A stretch of 64,000 nt of DNA, from positions 8,137,077-8,201,076 of the forward strand of contig JAJEKV010000039.1 in assembly GCA_021234155.1 (NCBI GenBank). The letters are read 5' to 3'. This document shows positions 10,614 to 22,355 of the stretch, in pieces. The translations under genes were made by a program, and so were the position numbers. Positions within the stretch are counted from its first letter, which is position 1; every line of letters begins with the position of its first letter. The DNA is from Isoetes taiwanensis (Eukaryota > Streptophyta > Lycopodiopsida > Isoetales > Isoetaceae). The notes under the pieces are model-generated. The model was not told the DNA's origin. It made no database searches and saw nothing but the letters and a program-made list of their open reading frames with translations.

Positions 10614-13486
10614 GGGTGTATTTTCATTTGACATGTTCAAAAAAACATGTCGCGACACTAGTGCTGGTGAAGTGTTGTTCGGCCTTCTTCAACCCTTCAC
10701 CAAAAACGTCACTCTTCTCGCCCGTCACCCGCCATAGCTATTCCGGGGAGCGGGAGAATTCGTTGGCCTTCAAAATCAATCAAGGACCTTGATTGAAGCC
10801 AACTCAGCGATCCTGGAAGGGTAGGTTGCTTTCGAAATGGAAATTGGCGGAATTAACATTTCTTTGATGCAGAATTGTGTTTCTTGCTTGGAGCAGGAAA
10901 GCTATGGTTTCCGACTGGAAAAAAGCTTTCCTAGCTTCACTAGCAAAAGAATTCATGCAATTTTGATGCAGGGAGACTCTATTCCGGTCTGCACGAATTT
11001 GTAGAGCAATCAAAGCACTTTTCCAATTGCTGTTCAACATTCTCAAAGAATTTTTCTGAGAACAAAGAACCACAAACCAAGGCAAATACTTCCTTACCTG
11101 CAGGTATAAACAATCCTCAAATTTGGTGAGGGAATCCGAACCCAATTCAGCACATGGAAAGGACTGTGATGTTGTGGTGCTGAAAGATGAAATTTAACTT
11201 TCAATTTATTTGATGCAGAATACAGTTATTTGGAAGATCATATCGATAATTACAGATCTTTGTATGATTTTGGGGAGCTGCCAAATGCTTCTTGTCCAGA
11301 TTTCATGCCTTCAAATATTTTTGATGGAGATGTTGCTGAGCCTACCATGGATTCGTTTTGTTTAGAACAAGAAGGTTTGTTTCCTCTAATATGCTTTGAC
11401 TTTTACATATGTATTCTATCTTGGTTGACAACATTTAAGAATATTTCCACTTTCAGACTTGTTTGCATCAGATCTTGGAAGACCAGATGCTTCAAACAAT
11501 TCAGGTAACATCTATGCTGACTTATTTTTCTACACATAACTATGCTGACTTATTTTTCATGCACATAACTATGCTGACTTATTTTTCTACGCACTTGGTA
11601 ATTAAGATTAAATTGGTTGAATACTGATTCCTGCTTGAATGAAGGTTGTGAGAACATGTCCTGCCAACATTCATTGGAAGTTATGCTAAAAAAAAGCTGC
11701 TGAAATAAGAAGGATTCAAAGGCAGAAAAAAAAGGAAAAAGAAGCTGGTGCAGATGATGCAGCTCTGGAAAAAGGTTTACTTACCTCAAGGAAAAAAAAA
11801 AGAAACTGTCCAAAGAAGTAGGGAAAGTATTGAATCAAATTTTTGAAAAAGCTAAACCTGCTGACAGAAAAGAAATCCTAAGTGATGCTGCCAAGTGGGT
11901 GCCAGAACTTGGTGTTCCATGCACAAAAGAAGTGAAAACAATGGAAATGCTTGTTAAAAATCTGAGGGATTCTTTTGAAGCACATAAGTACTCGAAAACC
12001 ACTGATACTTGGAGAGCCAGAAGTGCTGCAATGTCTTTTGCAGTTAGTGCTGATACTAACAAATGTGCTTTTGCCAAACAAATGAATCTAAACAGGAAAA
12101 TTGTTACAGTTGCAGTTAATAGAAGGTTAGCTGCTGAACATGGTGATGGCCCATGGTCCATGTTCAAGAAAAGCACAAGAATTGACAAACTTTCTTATGA
12201 TGAAAGAAAATTCATAGTTGACTTTTGGAGGAACAACACTAGAGTGTCTCCTTCCAAGAAACATGTTTTAAAGATCAGATTATCTAAAGGGAAGAAAATT
12301 ATGCATCCACTACACTTCTTAGAAGAGACTCATGTTAGAATATTTATTGGTTGTATTTTATTCTTTATTGCTGGACTGTCTTCAAAATGTCTAATGCTAA
12401 TTGTTGGTTGCATGTCTTGCAGGTCACTTTCTACCAATGTAGTGAATATCCAAAGTTTGAGGTCTCTTTTTCACTATTCCATGCATTGAAACCTCCCTAT
12501 GTTAGGAAGGTTAAGGATAGAGAGACGTGCTACTGTGTGTATCATATGAAAGCAGACTTTGTAAGAGTTGCAATTAACAAAGTCAGACATGATGAAAAAA
12601 TACATGGTGTTGGTTGCAAGTGCACTTGTGAGGTCTGTGGGCCTGGACCAACATGCATGTCAAGAAGGAGCACCTATGCTTCAACTAGTGAGCTTTGGAG
12701 GTCACTAGTATGTGCACGAGATGAATCTGATGAATGGCATGCACATGATTGTTTGACTTTAAAATGCAAAAAGTGTGGGCCAAGCAAGTTACCAATATGT
12801 CCAAAGGAAAAGACATCTGTGAAAGGGTATCAAGTTGACTGGAAGACATATGACAAGGTGAGGATTGTCTATTTAGGTTGTCTAGTGCTGGTTGTGATTT
12901 GCTGTTGTTTACTGTTGTAGGTCTATGAGCATGTGGAAGAGCCTGATGATAAGGGAGGTTATAAGGTTTCTAAAAAACCAGTAACCAAATTGGTTTACAA
13001 ATCAACAAGTGTTGCTGAGATATTTGAGAATGCAAAGACAGTCTTGAATCAGTTCATTCCACACAACTATGAGGGGAGGTGGCAGGCCAAACAATTTAGG
13101 GATTGTTTGGCAACGTTTCCAAAGGATTCAATTGTTTCAGTAATTGACTTTGCTGAGAATTATACCTTGAAGATCCAACAAGAAATCCAAAGTCTTCATT
13201 GGAGGAATGATCAGTGCACAATTTTGGTACACATTACATACAGACATGCAGCAAAATTAGATGATCCTCATTTAGATGAGAATGAAAGAAGAATTATCAA
13301 AGAGACACATCTACATCTCGGATGATAGGGAACATGACACCTTATTTGTGCAACACTGCTTGCTCAAACATGCAAATTTTTTAGCAGACAGAGGTATCAA
13401 ATATAAGCAGCATATTATGTGGTCTGATGGATGCTCTCATCAGTTTAAAGGTGCAAGGCCATTTTATTTCCTTGGTAGGTACTACC

Positions 13487-16196
13487 AAAACTCCAATGAG
13501 CAGGAGATGCATCTCCTGCATCTCCTATGAGCAGGAGATGCAGGAGCTTGTTTTGGGGGCTGTTAAGCCATCTATTTTGCCTCACCAACGTGAGAGCTTG
13601 GAGCAGGAGCTCTCCAGAGAGGATTTAGCGGAGGCATGTATGTGCATGGCCAAGGATAAATGTCCTGGGCTGGATGGCATCCCTGTGGAGTTCTTTCAGA
13701 CTTATTGGGAGTGGGCTGGTGAGTCTGTGTACCAGGTGTATCTTGAGTTGCTGCAGTCTTCTCACATGGATAGGATCTTGAATACCGCATGCATTTCCTT
13801 GATTCCTAAGGTTAAGCAGCCTTCTACTATTAATGATTGGAGGCCTATATCCTTGTTGTCCCTCTGTGTACAAGATTATTAAAAAGCCCCGGGCCGAGAA
13901 GTTGAAGCGGTGTTGACTTCTTCCATTAGTAAGGTGCGACCTGGTTTGTTCTGGGAGGAACATTTTGACTAATGTTGCCGCTGAGCTTATGAGGGCCTTT
14001 ATTGGGCCGGAGAGAACAGTCAAGGCATTGCCTATCTTAAGTTTGACTTTGCCAAAGCTTATGATAGTGTCCGTTGGGAGTTCTTGTGCCGCCATGATGT
14101 TAGCGTTGATCGTGGTCCACGCTTTACAGAGACAGTCATGAAGCTGCATAGGTCAGCACGGGCTACGGTGGTGTGCCGGGGTGAACCCTCCGCCTTTTTC
14201 TCCTTAGGCAGAGGGGTGCGTCAGGGGTGCCCTTTGGCACCATTTTTGTTTACGATTGTGGCGGAGGCAATTGTCTCGATTGTTTTTTGGCTGCGCAGTG
14301 GAGGGAGGGGTCTTTGGATGGGCTTCGGATGCGGGGATGGTAGTCGCCAGATTATTAACCGGTTCGCCGATGACACTTTTCTCTTCTTGGTGGCGTAAGA
14401 GAGGAATTTATGGAATGTGAAGGGTTTGCTGGATACTTTCTCCTTGGCCTCGGGCATTCTTTCGAATTGGGGTAAATGCTCCGCATTATGGGCCCGATTG
14501 ACTCGCCTCCCCCTTGTTTGGCTCTATTCCCTTGGAAGGTGCTTCCGTGTAATGTGTGTACTAAGTGTTGGGTATTCCCTTTGGAGGGATGTTTCCATGG
14601 GGAGGGTGTGGGATGAGATTTTTGGGGTTGCGTAAACACCTCAATTGGTGGAAGGGTAGCAAGTTGTCCATGGCGGGTAGGATCACTATTGCCAAGTCAA
14701 GACTTTGTAGCACTCATATGTATACAAAGATCTGTGATGTTAGCTCCCGAGGGTAAGATACATGCTTTGGATAAGATTGTTCGAAATTTTTGTGGGGGGG
14801 GATGATGAAGGGGCGGTTGTTAAAGTGGCTTGGTGGAAGTGTCTCCGCCCCCGGGAGGATGGGGGCTTGGCCATTCTGGATTTGGCACTGCATAGTAAGG
14901 TGTTGGTCTCTAAGTTTATTTGGAGCATTCTGCAGGATGGAGCATCTTCTCCTGGTGCGGCACTATTGTGGCAATCTCTTCGCCATTGTGTGGCATTTGG
15001 AAAGTAAATGCGTGCATGTAGAGTTGCCCCGGCACGCTGTTGTATGGTCTCCGGCCTTTCCCACATGCATCCCCTTTTCTCACAGGGGTGTTGCGGGCTT
15101 GGGATCACGTGCGTGTGCTCTTCCAGCTAGATTATGCCTCAGTTTATCACCACTCTTCTCCTTTCTTGTGGGTTCCTCTACCTCCTGCGTACTTGCCCTT
15201 GGCTGCCACTGTGCATGCTCGGACGCAGGCCCGTTGGAGGCGAGCTGCTGTGCTCACCTTGGAGGATTGGTATTGGGATGGTCAGCTAGCTTCGTGGGAG
15301 TTCTTTCGAGCTCGCTTTCGCCTGAAGGACAGTGACCGGGCTATTTGGGAACAAGTGGCGGGGAGTATTCCGCTACACATACCTATAGTCCCTCAGGGTG
15401 ATGTGGTGGTGCAGGTTTGGAAGGTTCATCCAGATGTTGTATCTTCTTGTTTTGTGCGGTCTTGTTACCGGGTGTTGGCTATTCATGACACTCACTCCCC
15501 CTTCAGGCAAGTGGTCTCTGCAGCCTTCAGGGTTCTCGATGGCTTCGGTTTGGGCGTGGACATGGAGCTCACTTCCCCACCGAAGGTTCGGTGCTTATGT
15601 GGCGGTGGTGCACCGCTGTATCGTGGTGAATGTCCTTGTGAGTCGGGGTTTAGGTGGGTGTGAGCCCTCTTTGCCCTTGTTGTGGCCTTCATCGTGAGAC
15701 TCGTGGAGCATTATCCGGTTTTATGCCCTCATTTGCGGGTTGCCGGGATTGGGTCGGGGGCTCTGTTTCAGGTGAGATTGAATAGCCAACAATTGCCGCT
15801 TCATGTGTATCTCGGTGTTTGGCCGCTTATGCGGCAGCAAGCCTTGCATCCGTGGCGTGGCTTGGTTGGTGTGGTTGATTTGGAAGCGGCGGTTGTGGAT
15901 CTTCGGGGGATTGAAGCACTGCGCCTCTCTGATTCCTCGACTCAGGTACAAGCTATTTCAAAGCTTTTTGGTGTTCCCGGGATTAGTAGAGCGGAAGTTT
16001 TCCATTTGGCGGGACTTCCTGGGTGTGGTAGATGGTGATGGTCAGTTTGTACAGCAGTAGAGTTGCAGTTGTTGTAGAGTGTCGAGGTATCACTGTCTCT
16101 TTGGGGCAGTTCTCCTTCCTCCTCACTTGCTTTGTAATATTACCATTCTTTTAATATATTGCTGACACAGTTCTTCAAAAAAAAAAAAAACTCCAA
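13487..16196 (+). mobile_element. 5'-truncated L1-type LINE inserted in transposase A
   Basis: The insertion is 13497-16186, ending in a poly-A run (about 16177-16190). It is bounded by direct repeats AAAACTCCAA at 13487-13496 and 16187-16196, partly merged with the poly-A. Removing it restores the transposase reading ...YYQNSN-IPINWNYFASYHGK. Its RT shows DKCPGLDGIPVEFF, DWRPISLL, FDFAKAYDSV, GVRQGCPLAPFLFTIVAEA and FADDTFLFL, all plant L1-type. The frame is broken several times. The 5' end begins with a palindromic segment (see findings). It is visibly more GC-rich than the host transposon. Confidence 0.9.
13560..15663 (+). pseudogene. L1-type LINE reverse transcriptase, multiply frameshifted
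   Basis: Remnant of ORF2: RT domain (about 13620-14400), thumb/connection region with KLSMAGRITIAKSRL (about 14660-14710) and GGLAILDLALHSKVLVSKF (about 14865-14920), then a C-terminal zf-RVT-like part whose cysteines are not clearly kept. Frame changes occur near 13870, 14080, 14395 and 14640 and later. It once copied its RNA at nicked target sites; it cannot do so now. Confidence 0.85.
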
Positions 16197-17269
16197 CATT
16201 CCAATAAATTGGAATTATTTTGCTTCATACCATGGAAAAGGTATTCTGAAATGTTTTGTTCTTTTATTGTTGTATTCCTATGCATGATCAATCATTTTTC
16301 TTGAGACAGGTGAACATGATGGTGCTGGAGCTGTCATTAAGAGGGCACTAACTCATGAAATGTTAAAGAGGAGAAATGCACATGATGTAGTTGTTTTTTG
16401 TACGAGACATTTCAAAGAACATTCCGTAATTGAAGGGAAGGACAGATTTAGGTATTTGCTCAAAACCCTTTTATATCATTTCATATTTTGTTTGAATGTT
16501 CTATGTTTGTGAAACTGCAGGTTTTTTTGGGAAATAGGAATTGATGAAGTTGACAGGAGTGAGAGTTATGATTGTGCAACTCTAGTTGGATCAAGTCATT
16601 TCCATGCTATCAGGCCTATTCAAAGTGCAGACCCTACTCAAGTTGCACACATGAATTATTCTTGTTTCTGCCACAATTGCTGGCTTGGTAAGTATGGCAA
16701 GTGTCCTAACAGGGAGAGAATAGGCACATGGATTTTTTTCGAGCTAAGACAGGTCTTTGAATATAAAGATGAAGCTGCTGATGGTCTGTTTTATGAGGGA
16801 GATCCCGAATGGAAGTCGATATAATTGCAATTGGAGATAACTTTTGCGATCAATGCCGAGCCTAACAACAAAGAAAAGGTAGATTTTTATATTCAAATGC
16901 ACACGGGTTAAACATGTCATTGAGAAAGCATACAAGGATCCTTGGGGACGAAGTTTGGTAGGAATGAAGTTGTTGTAACAGAAAGTACTACAAGTTCATT
17001 GGAGGTTGCGTGATCTGAGTTCTTTGGAGCATGATCCCGAATGTAGTGTTTACTGATCATTTAGTTCTTGCAGTGAACTTTGTCATGCATCACATGGGAA
17101 ATAACCAGTATGAGCTTGATGAAGATGTGCATGATCACATCATGGACAGCTTGCCACAAAACACTACCATCTTGGCACAAGATGCAGTTGACTCAAAATC
17201 ACAAACTGAAAGCAGTGCAAAGGTTGCAAAGAAAAGAAGAAGAAAGAATGGAGACAATGAAATATAAAC

Positions 17270-17705
17270 CATTCCAACCATTACAGAAATTACAACCATT
17301 GAATTCTAAACATTGACATTGACATTGTAAAATGTAACCATTGAATTTACAGAAATTACAACCATTGAATTCTAAACATTGACATTGACATTGACATTGA
17401 CATTGACATTGACATTGTAAAAATGTAACCATTATCCAATTGCAAGTAAACACAATCCAATTGCAAGTAAACACAATCCAATTGCAAGTTAAAACTGTAG
17501 GTCATATATTGCAAGTTATCCAATTGCAAGTGAACTCACACAATCCAATTGCAAGTAAACACAATCCAATTGCAAGTTAAAACAGTAGATCATATATTGC
17601 AAGTTATCCAATTGCAAGTTAAAATAGTAGATCATATATTGCAAGTTATCCAATTGCAAGTAAACACAATCCAATTGCAAGTTAAAACTGTAGATCATAT
17701 ATTAA
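17270..17705. repeat. Minisatellite between the convergent genes of transposon A
   Basis: A run of cattga hexamers (about 17310-17415) is followed by repeats of ccaattgcaagtaaacacaat and caattgcaagttaaaac...agatcatatattgcaagttat. It lies between the transposase stop at 17267 and the partner-gene stop at 17866. Confidence 0.9.
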
Positions 17706-18631
17706 ATGGTGCTGAAGGGTTTACAAAAATAACCAAAATGTACAGCTCCATTTCACAGAAATGAGCATGTCATAGCAGCACTGTTAAGTAGTTATAACTT
17801 AAAGTTTGAAAACCATAGAAAACCACCTACATTTGAAAATTGGTGGTTTTCTTTCATAAAACTATTCACTTCTTTTCCACCATTTTGTCCCGGCAATACT
17901 TTGCCAAGGTAATATCAGGGTTCACCTCTTCAGAACTGCTACTTCCTGAATCATACTGCTCAGCCAAATCTCCAAGTGCTGGTGACTTCAGCACTTCCTC
18001 AATATCTACTTTGTCCTGAGGTTCAGCACCCTGATGTTCAGCACCCTGAGGTTCAGCAGCAAGATTATTCACATTTTCTGCATTGCATTGTAGCAGAAAT
18101 CAGTAAGGAATGAAACAAATAAGTTAAGCATACAAACATTTCATAAATAAATAAGTTATGTTACCTGTTGAACCTATGGTAACATCATCTTTCAGCAGGT
18201 TGTCATTCAACCTTGGTGATTTCCTTGTACTTTTGAGAGGGCTGACATGAGCAAATTTCACTGGACTTAACTTGTCCACATCAATAAAACCTGCAAAATA
18301 TTTCTACAAGCTACAGTGCATGAAAACTTTTAAAACAAATAAAAAATAGAGTCAAAGTCATTACCTTTTTCAAGCTTGAGCTTCTTCACAGATCTGGTCT
18401 TCTTCTTTGCAACTCTTTCTGCAATGAAGTCAGGAGCAGCAGGTAGCGTGTACAGAGAAGTGCTGCTATCATCTTCTTCTTTACCTCTTTTTTTGGTCCT
18501 CAGCACCTTGTTTTTCTTGTCTTCCTTGTTACTTTCAGTGTCACTATCATTCTCACTTTCTGTGTCACTTTCAACAGGATGGTATTCTTTATATACCAAT
18601 TCTTGCAATATGCTGCCTGAAACCTCTTCAT

Positions 18632-18761
18632 GACAGGTAGGTACAGTGCAATGCATACAGTCCAAAATAGCAGAAAAGCAAAAAACATGGTATTTGTGAC
18701 CACATGTTAATTTGACATGCAATTCATAATCTTTGCAGAACAAAAGGCCACATGCTTCACA
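18632..18761 (-). other. RING-H2-like zinc motif of the A partner protein
   Basis: CEAC, then KLTCGHKYHVFC, then CMHCTVPTC. The ligand order Cys2-Cys-His-His-Cys-Cys2 is that of RING-H2, but the last pair is spaced C-x4-C rather than C-x2-C. RING-H2 proteins are usually ubiquitin ligases; a purely structural role is also possible. Confidence 0.65.
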
Positions 18762-19685
18762 TGCATCCTTATTATCCAAGAAAGGCATGTCATAGGAACC
18801 CATACCTAGGTGCATCCGATTTCTGTTGGACTCAGACTGCAGAAAAGCAACATGTTTGCATTTGGCATGCCAAATCTTCATATGCTTTTCAATAGCATCA
18901 ACTTCTTCTTTGAGTTCGATGATGTCGGCCTTCAAATTCTTCAATCCATTTTTATCCAACTTATTTATGGTGCTGGCCAACAGGTCTCGCCACATTTCTT
19001 CTTGTGCTTTAAGCCTTTGAATAGCTTCTTGTTCGTCTGGCGCAGCTATTTCTAAAGCCTCTCTGTCCTTCACTTTTTCAGATATCTGCTCTTCTATTGC
19101 AAAGATCTGAAAGTCAGCTTGAGTGAGAGCATCCTCCTTCCTCAAATAATCTTCTTCTTTCATCAAAATATCGTTTTCTTTTTCAGCTTTCATGGCAGCA
19201 AGCCTCCTAAGCTGATTGAGTATGGCATTGCTGTTGTTGCTGTAGCTATTACCCTCTTGCTTAACTGACAACTGTCGCTCAGAAGTCCTAAAAGCATCAG
19301 CAGCAAAGGATGCCCAGTTGATAGCATATTCCTCAGGATTTGCAGCTGCTCGAGGGGAACTAGCCCAGGCAAAAGCTCTAACAAAGGTGACTCTAACTGG
19401 GTATGTTTTTACTTAACCTACCCAACTTTTAGGAGTTCCAGCACCTTGTTAGCACCTTTATTAGCGAACACGAACGGGCGCTGACGGGTACTGACGGGTA
19501 CTGACGGGCGGGTACTGACGGGTTATTCATTTCTCACGGCAAATCATTCCCTCTCTGATTCAAGGAATCATGAGCTTCAATTTTCGCGCTATAAACCTTT
19601 CTCTTGCACTCCGGCAATCGACCGAACAATTTTTGGAGTAGTAACCCAGCTCTGTTTTTTTCTTGCACAATTCGAGGTCGCTACC

Positions 19686-21242
19686 ATGAGTTCTACGCCT
19701 GTGGCAGAGGTACTCACATTACTTTTTTTTCCTTTGATCAGAAAAGTTTGTTTTTCTTTGTGCTCAGTTCTTTTTTCCTTTGTTCAGAAATCTTGTTTGT
19801 GCTTATTTTTTTATTGTTTTTTACTTTTTCAGCTGAAGCCTGCAAGAACACAATATGAATTTGCTGAGTTTAGGAATGTGGAGTGTGAAGGAAGGAAACC
19901 GAGTCAAATCAAGTCACATGAGGTATCAGCTGCTGAGTTTCTGTCCGTTTTTCAGGTACCACTAAGGTCAGGGAAGATAAATGTGAAAGAGATCAAGCCG
20001 GCTTTTGAGCAGAAGTTCAATGATCTGCTTCGAAGAGTTTACCAGAATGGCCCTACTAATAATGAAGTTCGGACACGATTTGCAAGGGCATTTGTATGGC
20101 AGAACACCCCCAAAGCTTTGGCTGATCCAGAAAATTATAAGGTGAATTGGGCATCTTTGGCTGCAGATTCTCATAGATATTCTATAGTTCACAAAAGTAA
20201 GGAAGAAGTTAACTGTTTTGATGTTAACTTGAATGTAATTATGAATCACATTAGAAGTCTTTCAGCTATGAGTAAGAAAGCTGAAGAAGATATAACTACA
20301 AAAAAAGCAGCTTTGTTAAGGCTAGAAGGAGCTATGAACTGTGCTGATGCTACATGCAAGCTGTTATACACACAGATATCCGAGAAGAAAAAAGCTATTA
20401 AGCTTTACAGTGCTGATTTACCTAACAATTCGGCTTTGGTGGAGTATTTGAAGAAGGAGGAAGAAAATCTGATGGCCATGCTTTCTGCCACCATTGGGAG
20501 TGCTAGTATATCCGAAAAGCAGAAGTTGAAGGAGGAAATAACGTCTTTGGAAGTTAATATAGAAGCTTATGGTCATAGGATGACTTTCTGGCATGCAAAG
20601 TGCAAACATATTACTGCTTTGCAGTTTGCTCATCGAGGTAAGAAGGTTTTGAATGTTCATATGGGTATTTATGATCTGCCTGTAGATCAGTTTGCTGAAA
20701 GATGTGAAGGTTGTGGTTTATCGTTTAGCTCAGATTATAGTTTTCTTATCAAGTTATCATGTGACCATAAGTTCCATGTGTGTTGCTTTGGTTCTGTTTT
20801 GGACACTATGCATTGTACAGTGGCAGGTTGTGGCATAGAAGTACCAGAGAAGCTACAAGAAGAACTTGGCTACTTCAAGTCAGATGAACATGAAATATCC
20901 GAGGAGAATGAATCTTCAGATTCAGATGTGAAAGTGACAAAGGTTAAGAAAAAACCTGTGAAGGTTGAGAAGGCTGAGGATTCTAATTCCAGTGCAACTG
21001 AGTATGCAAAACCTATGGCTACAAATTTTGTTGCCAAGAGGAAAGGTAAGAAGAAGATTCTTAGGAGCAGCAAGAAAGCAAGACCTGGTCCACCAAGTCT
21101 TAAAAAAGTGGTGGATCCTGAACATGAGATCCCAAAGAAGTTCTCGCGGCCAACCGTTAGTGATGATGTTATTCCTACCCCCCGTGAAGTCACTCGTGGA
21201 TTCGGATATTCAACTGAGGAGGAAGGTCTTACTCTTGCGTAA
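19686..21242 (+). CDS. Transposon B partner protein, coiled coil + RING-H2-like, apparently intact
   Basis: Two exons: 19686-19709 (MSSTPVAE) and 19833-21242, joined by a GT...ttttcag intron; about 477 residues. N-terminal domain: YEFAEFRNVECEG...GKINVKEIKPAFEQKFNDLL, ending PTNNEVRTRFARAFVWQN. Coiled coil at about 20260-20600. A short HAKCKHITALQF segment precedes a RING-H2-like motif (CEGC ... LSCDHKFHVCC ... MHC-x4-C, 20703-20831). The tail is acidic, then basic (KRKGKKKILRSSKKARPG), likely nuclear. It is homologous along its length to A's partner gene, so both elements keep it. That retention suggests a role in transposition, but no activity can be read from the sequence. The intron could be retained in frame, giving a 518-codon ORF; the spliced form matches A better. 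Confidence 0.75.
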   Translation: MSSTPVAEVLTLLFFPLIRKVCFSLCSVLFSFVQKSCLCLFFYCFLLFQLKPARTQYEFAEFRNVECEGRKPSQIKSHEVSAAEFLSVFQVPLRSGKINVKEIKPAFEQKFNDLLRRVYQNGPTNNEVRTRFARAFVWQNTPKALADPENYKVNWASLAADSHRYSIVHKSKEEVNCFDVNLNVIMNHIRSLSAMSKKAEEDITTKKAALLRLEGAMNCADATCKLLYTQISEKKKAIKLYSADLPNNSALVEYLKKEEENLMAMLSATIGSASISEKQKLKEEITSLEVNIEAYGHRMTFWHAKCKHITALQFAHRGKKVLNVHMGIYDLPVDQFAERCEGCGLSFSSDYSFLIKLSCDHKFHVCCFGSVLDTMHCTVAGCGIEVPEKLQEELGYFKSDEHEISEENESSDSDVKVTKVKKKPVKVEKAEDSNSSATEYAKPMATNFVAKRKGKKKILRSSKKARPGPPSLKKVVDPEHEIPKKFSRPTVSDDVIPTPREVTRGFGYSTEEEGLTLA

Positions 21243-21544
21243 GTTCATAAAGAATTTGGATAAGGAATTATTAAAGGATTTGGGGTTTGAAAGATCCTCG
21301 TGTCCTGAAGTTTGAAGCTTGTTTATATTTTGTTATGTTTTGGTGATCCAAGTATGTACCGATATTAAGTATGAACTTTTGAAGGCATGTAACTTTTTTG
21401 TAACTTTTGAAGGCATGTAACTTTTTTACATGTAAGATAATCGATATTGAGTATGAACTTTTTGAAGGCATGTAAGTTTCCACATTTATGGTACCGGTTC
21501 GTTTATGCAACTGCAAATGAATGTTGTATATGATTGATTGTTTG

Positions 21545-22300
21545 GTAAGGGATTAACTTCACAATTATGCCAATTCATATCTGCAAATATGAATACAATT
21601 ATGAATCTGCAAATATGAATATGAATCTGCAAATATGAATATGGTAAGGGATTAACTTCACAATTATGCCAATTCATATCTGCAATCTGCAAATATGAAT
21701 ACAATCTGCAAATATGAATACAATCTGCAAATATGAATACAATTATGAATCTGCAAATATGAATATGAATCTGCAAAATATGAATATGGTAAGGGATTAA
21801 CTTCACAATTATGCCAATTCATATCGCAATGCAAATATGAATACAACCGCAAATATGAATACAATGCAAATATGAATACAATTATGAATCGCAAATATGA
21901 ATATGAATGCAAATATGAATATGGTAAGGGATTAACTTCACAATTATGCCAATTCATATCTGCAATCTGCAAATGAATGAGAACCATAATTCATTTGAAT
22001 ATACTACAATGTTTTATATGATTTCATTATCAAATGAATGTGTACATATGAATACACCGCAACCGCAATGCAATGCAACGCAACTGCAAATATGAATACA
22101 ACCGCAATGCAACTGAATATACTACAATGTTGTATATGATTTCATTATATGAATGTGTATATATGAATACAACCGCAACCGCAACTGCAAATATGAATAC
22201 AACCGCAAATATGAATACAACCGCAAATATGAATACAACACGCAACGCAATAACTGAATATACTACAAAGTTGTATATGATTTCATTATCAAATGAATGT
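21545..22300. repeat. Minisatellite between the convergent genes of transposon B
   Basis: Tandem copies of ctgcaaatatgaatacaa and cgcaaatatgaatacaac. A longer unit, ggtaagggattaacttcaca followed by attatgccaattcatat, recurs near 21545, 21646, 21786 and 21921. It sits between the two stop codons, as in transposon A, though the repeat sequence differs. Confidence 0.9.
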
Positions 22301-22355
22301 ACTTTTTCTGCTGCAAAGCAACTTGGTGCAGCCTTATCATCATCAATTATGCTAT

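Larger units (their letters stand above)
10865..17267 (+). pseudogene. Transposon A transposase (DDE type), broken by a LINE and frameshifts
   Basis: A multi-exon gene reconstructed from homology with the B copy and from splice sites. Likely exons are about 10865-11103, 11219-11374 and 11457-11504, then 11644-12334, 12421-12857 and 12921-13496 [LINE], 16197-16230, 16310-16450, 16520-about 16980 and 17031-17267. A Cys-rich block (CKCTCEVCGPGPTC, then CKKCG) lies near 12620-12785. The catalytic core shows VIDFAENYT (Asp, about 13143), IMWSDGCSHQFKGA (Asp, about 13417-13458) and SYHGKGEHDGAGAVIKRAL (acidic, about 16222-16350). The protein ends with KKRRRK, a nuclear-localisation-like motif. Frameshifts near 11690, 11800 and 13310, and the LINE, abolish function. 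First exons are the least certain. Confidence 0.75.

Noticed and set aside
17310-17705. Regular repeats in the minisatellite as a CRISPR-like array
   Set aside because: Tandem units without unique spacers, in plant nuclear DNA, inside a transposon.
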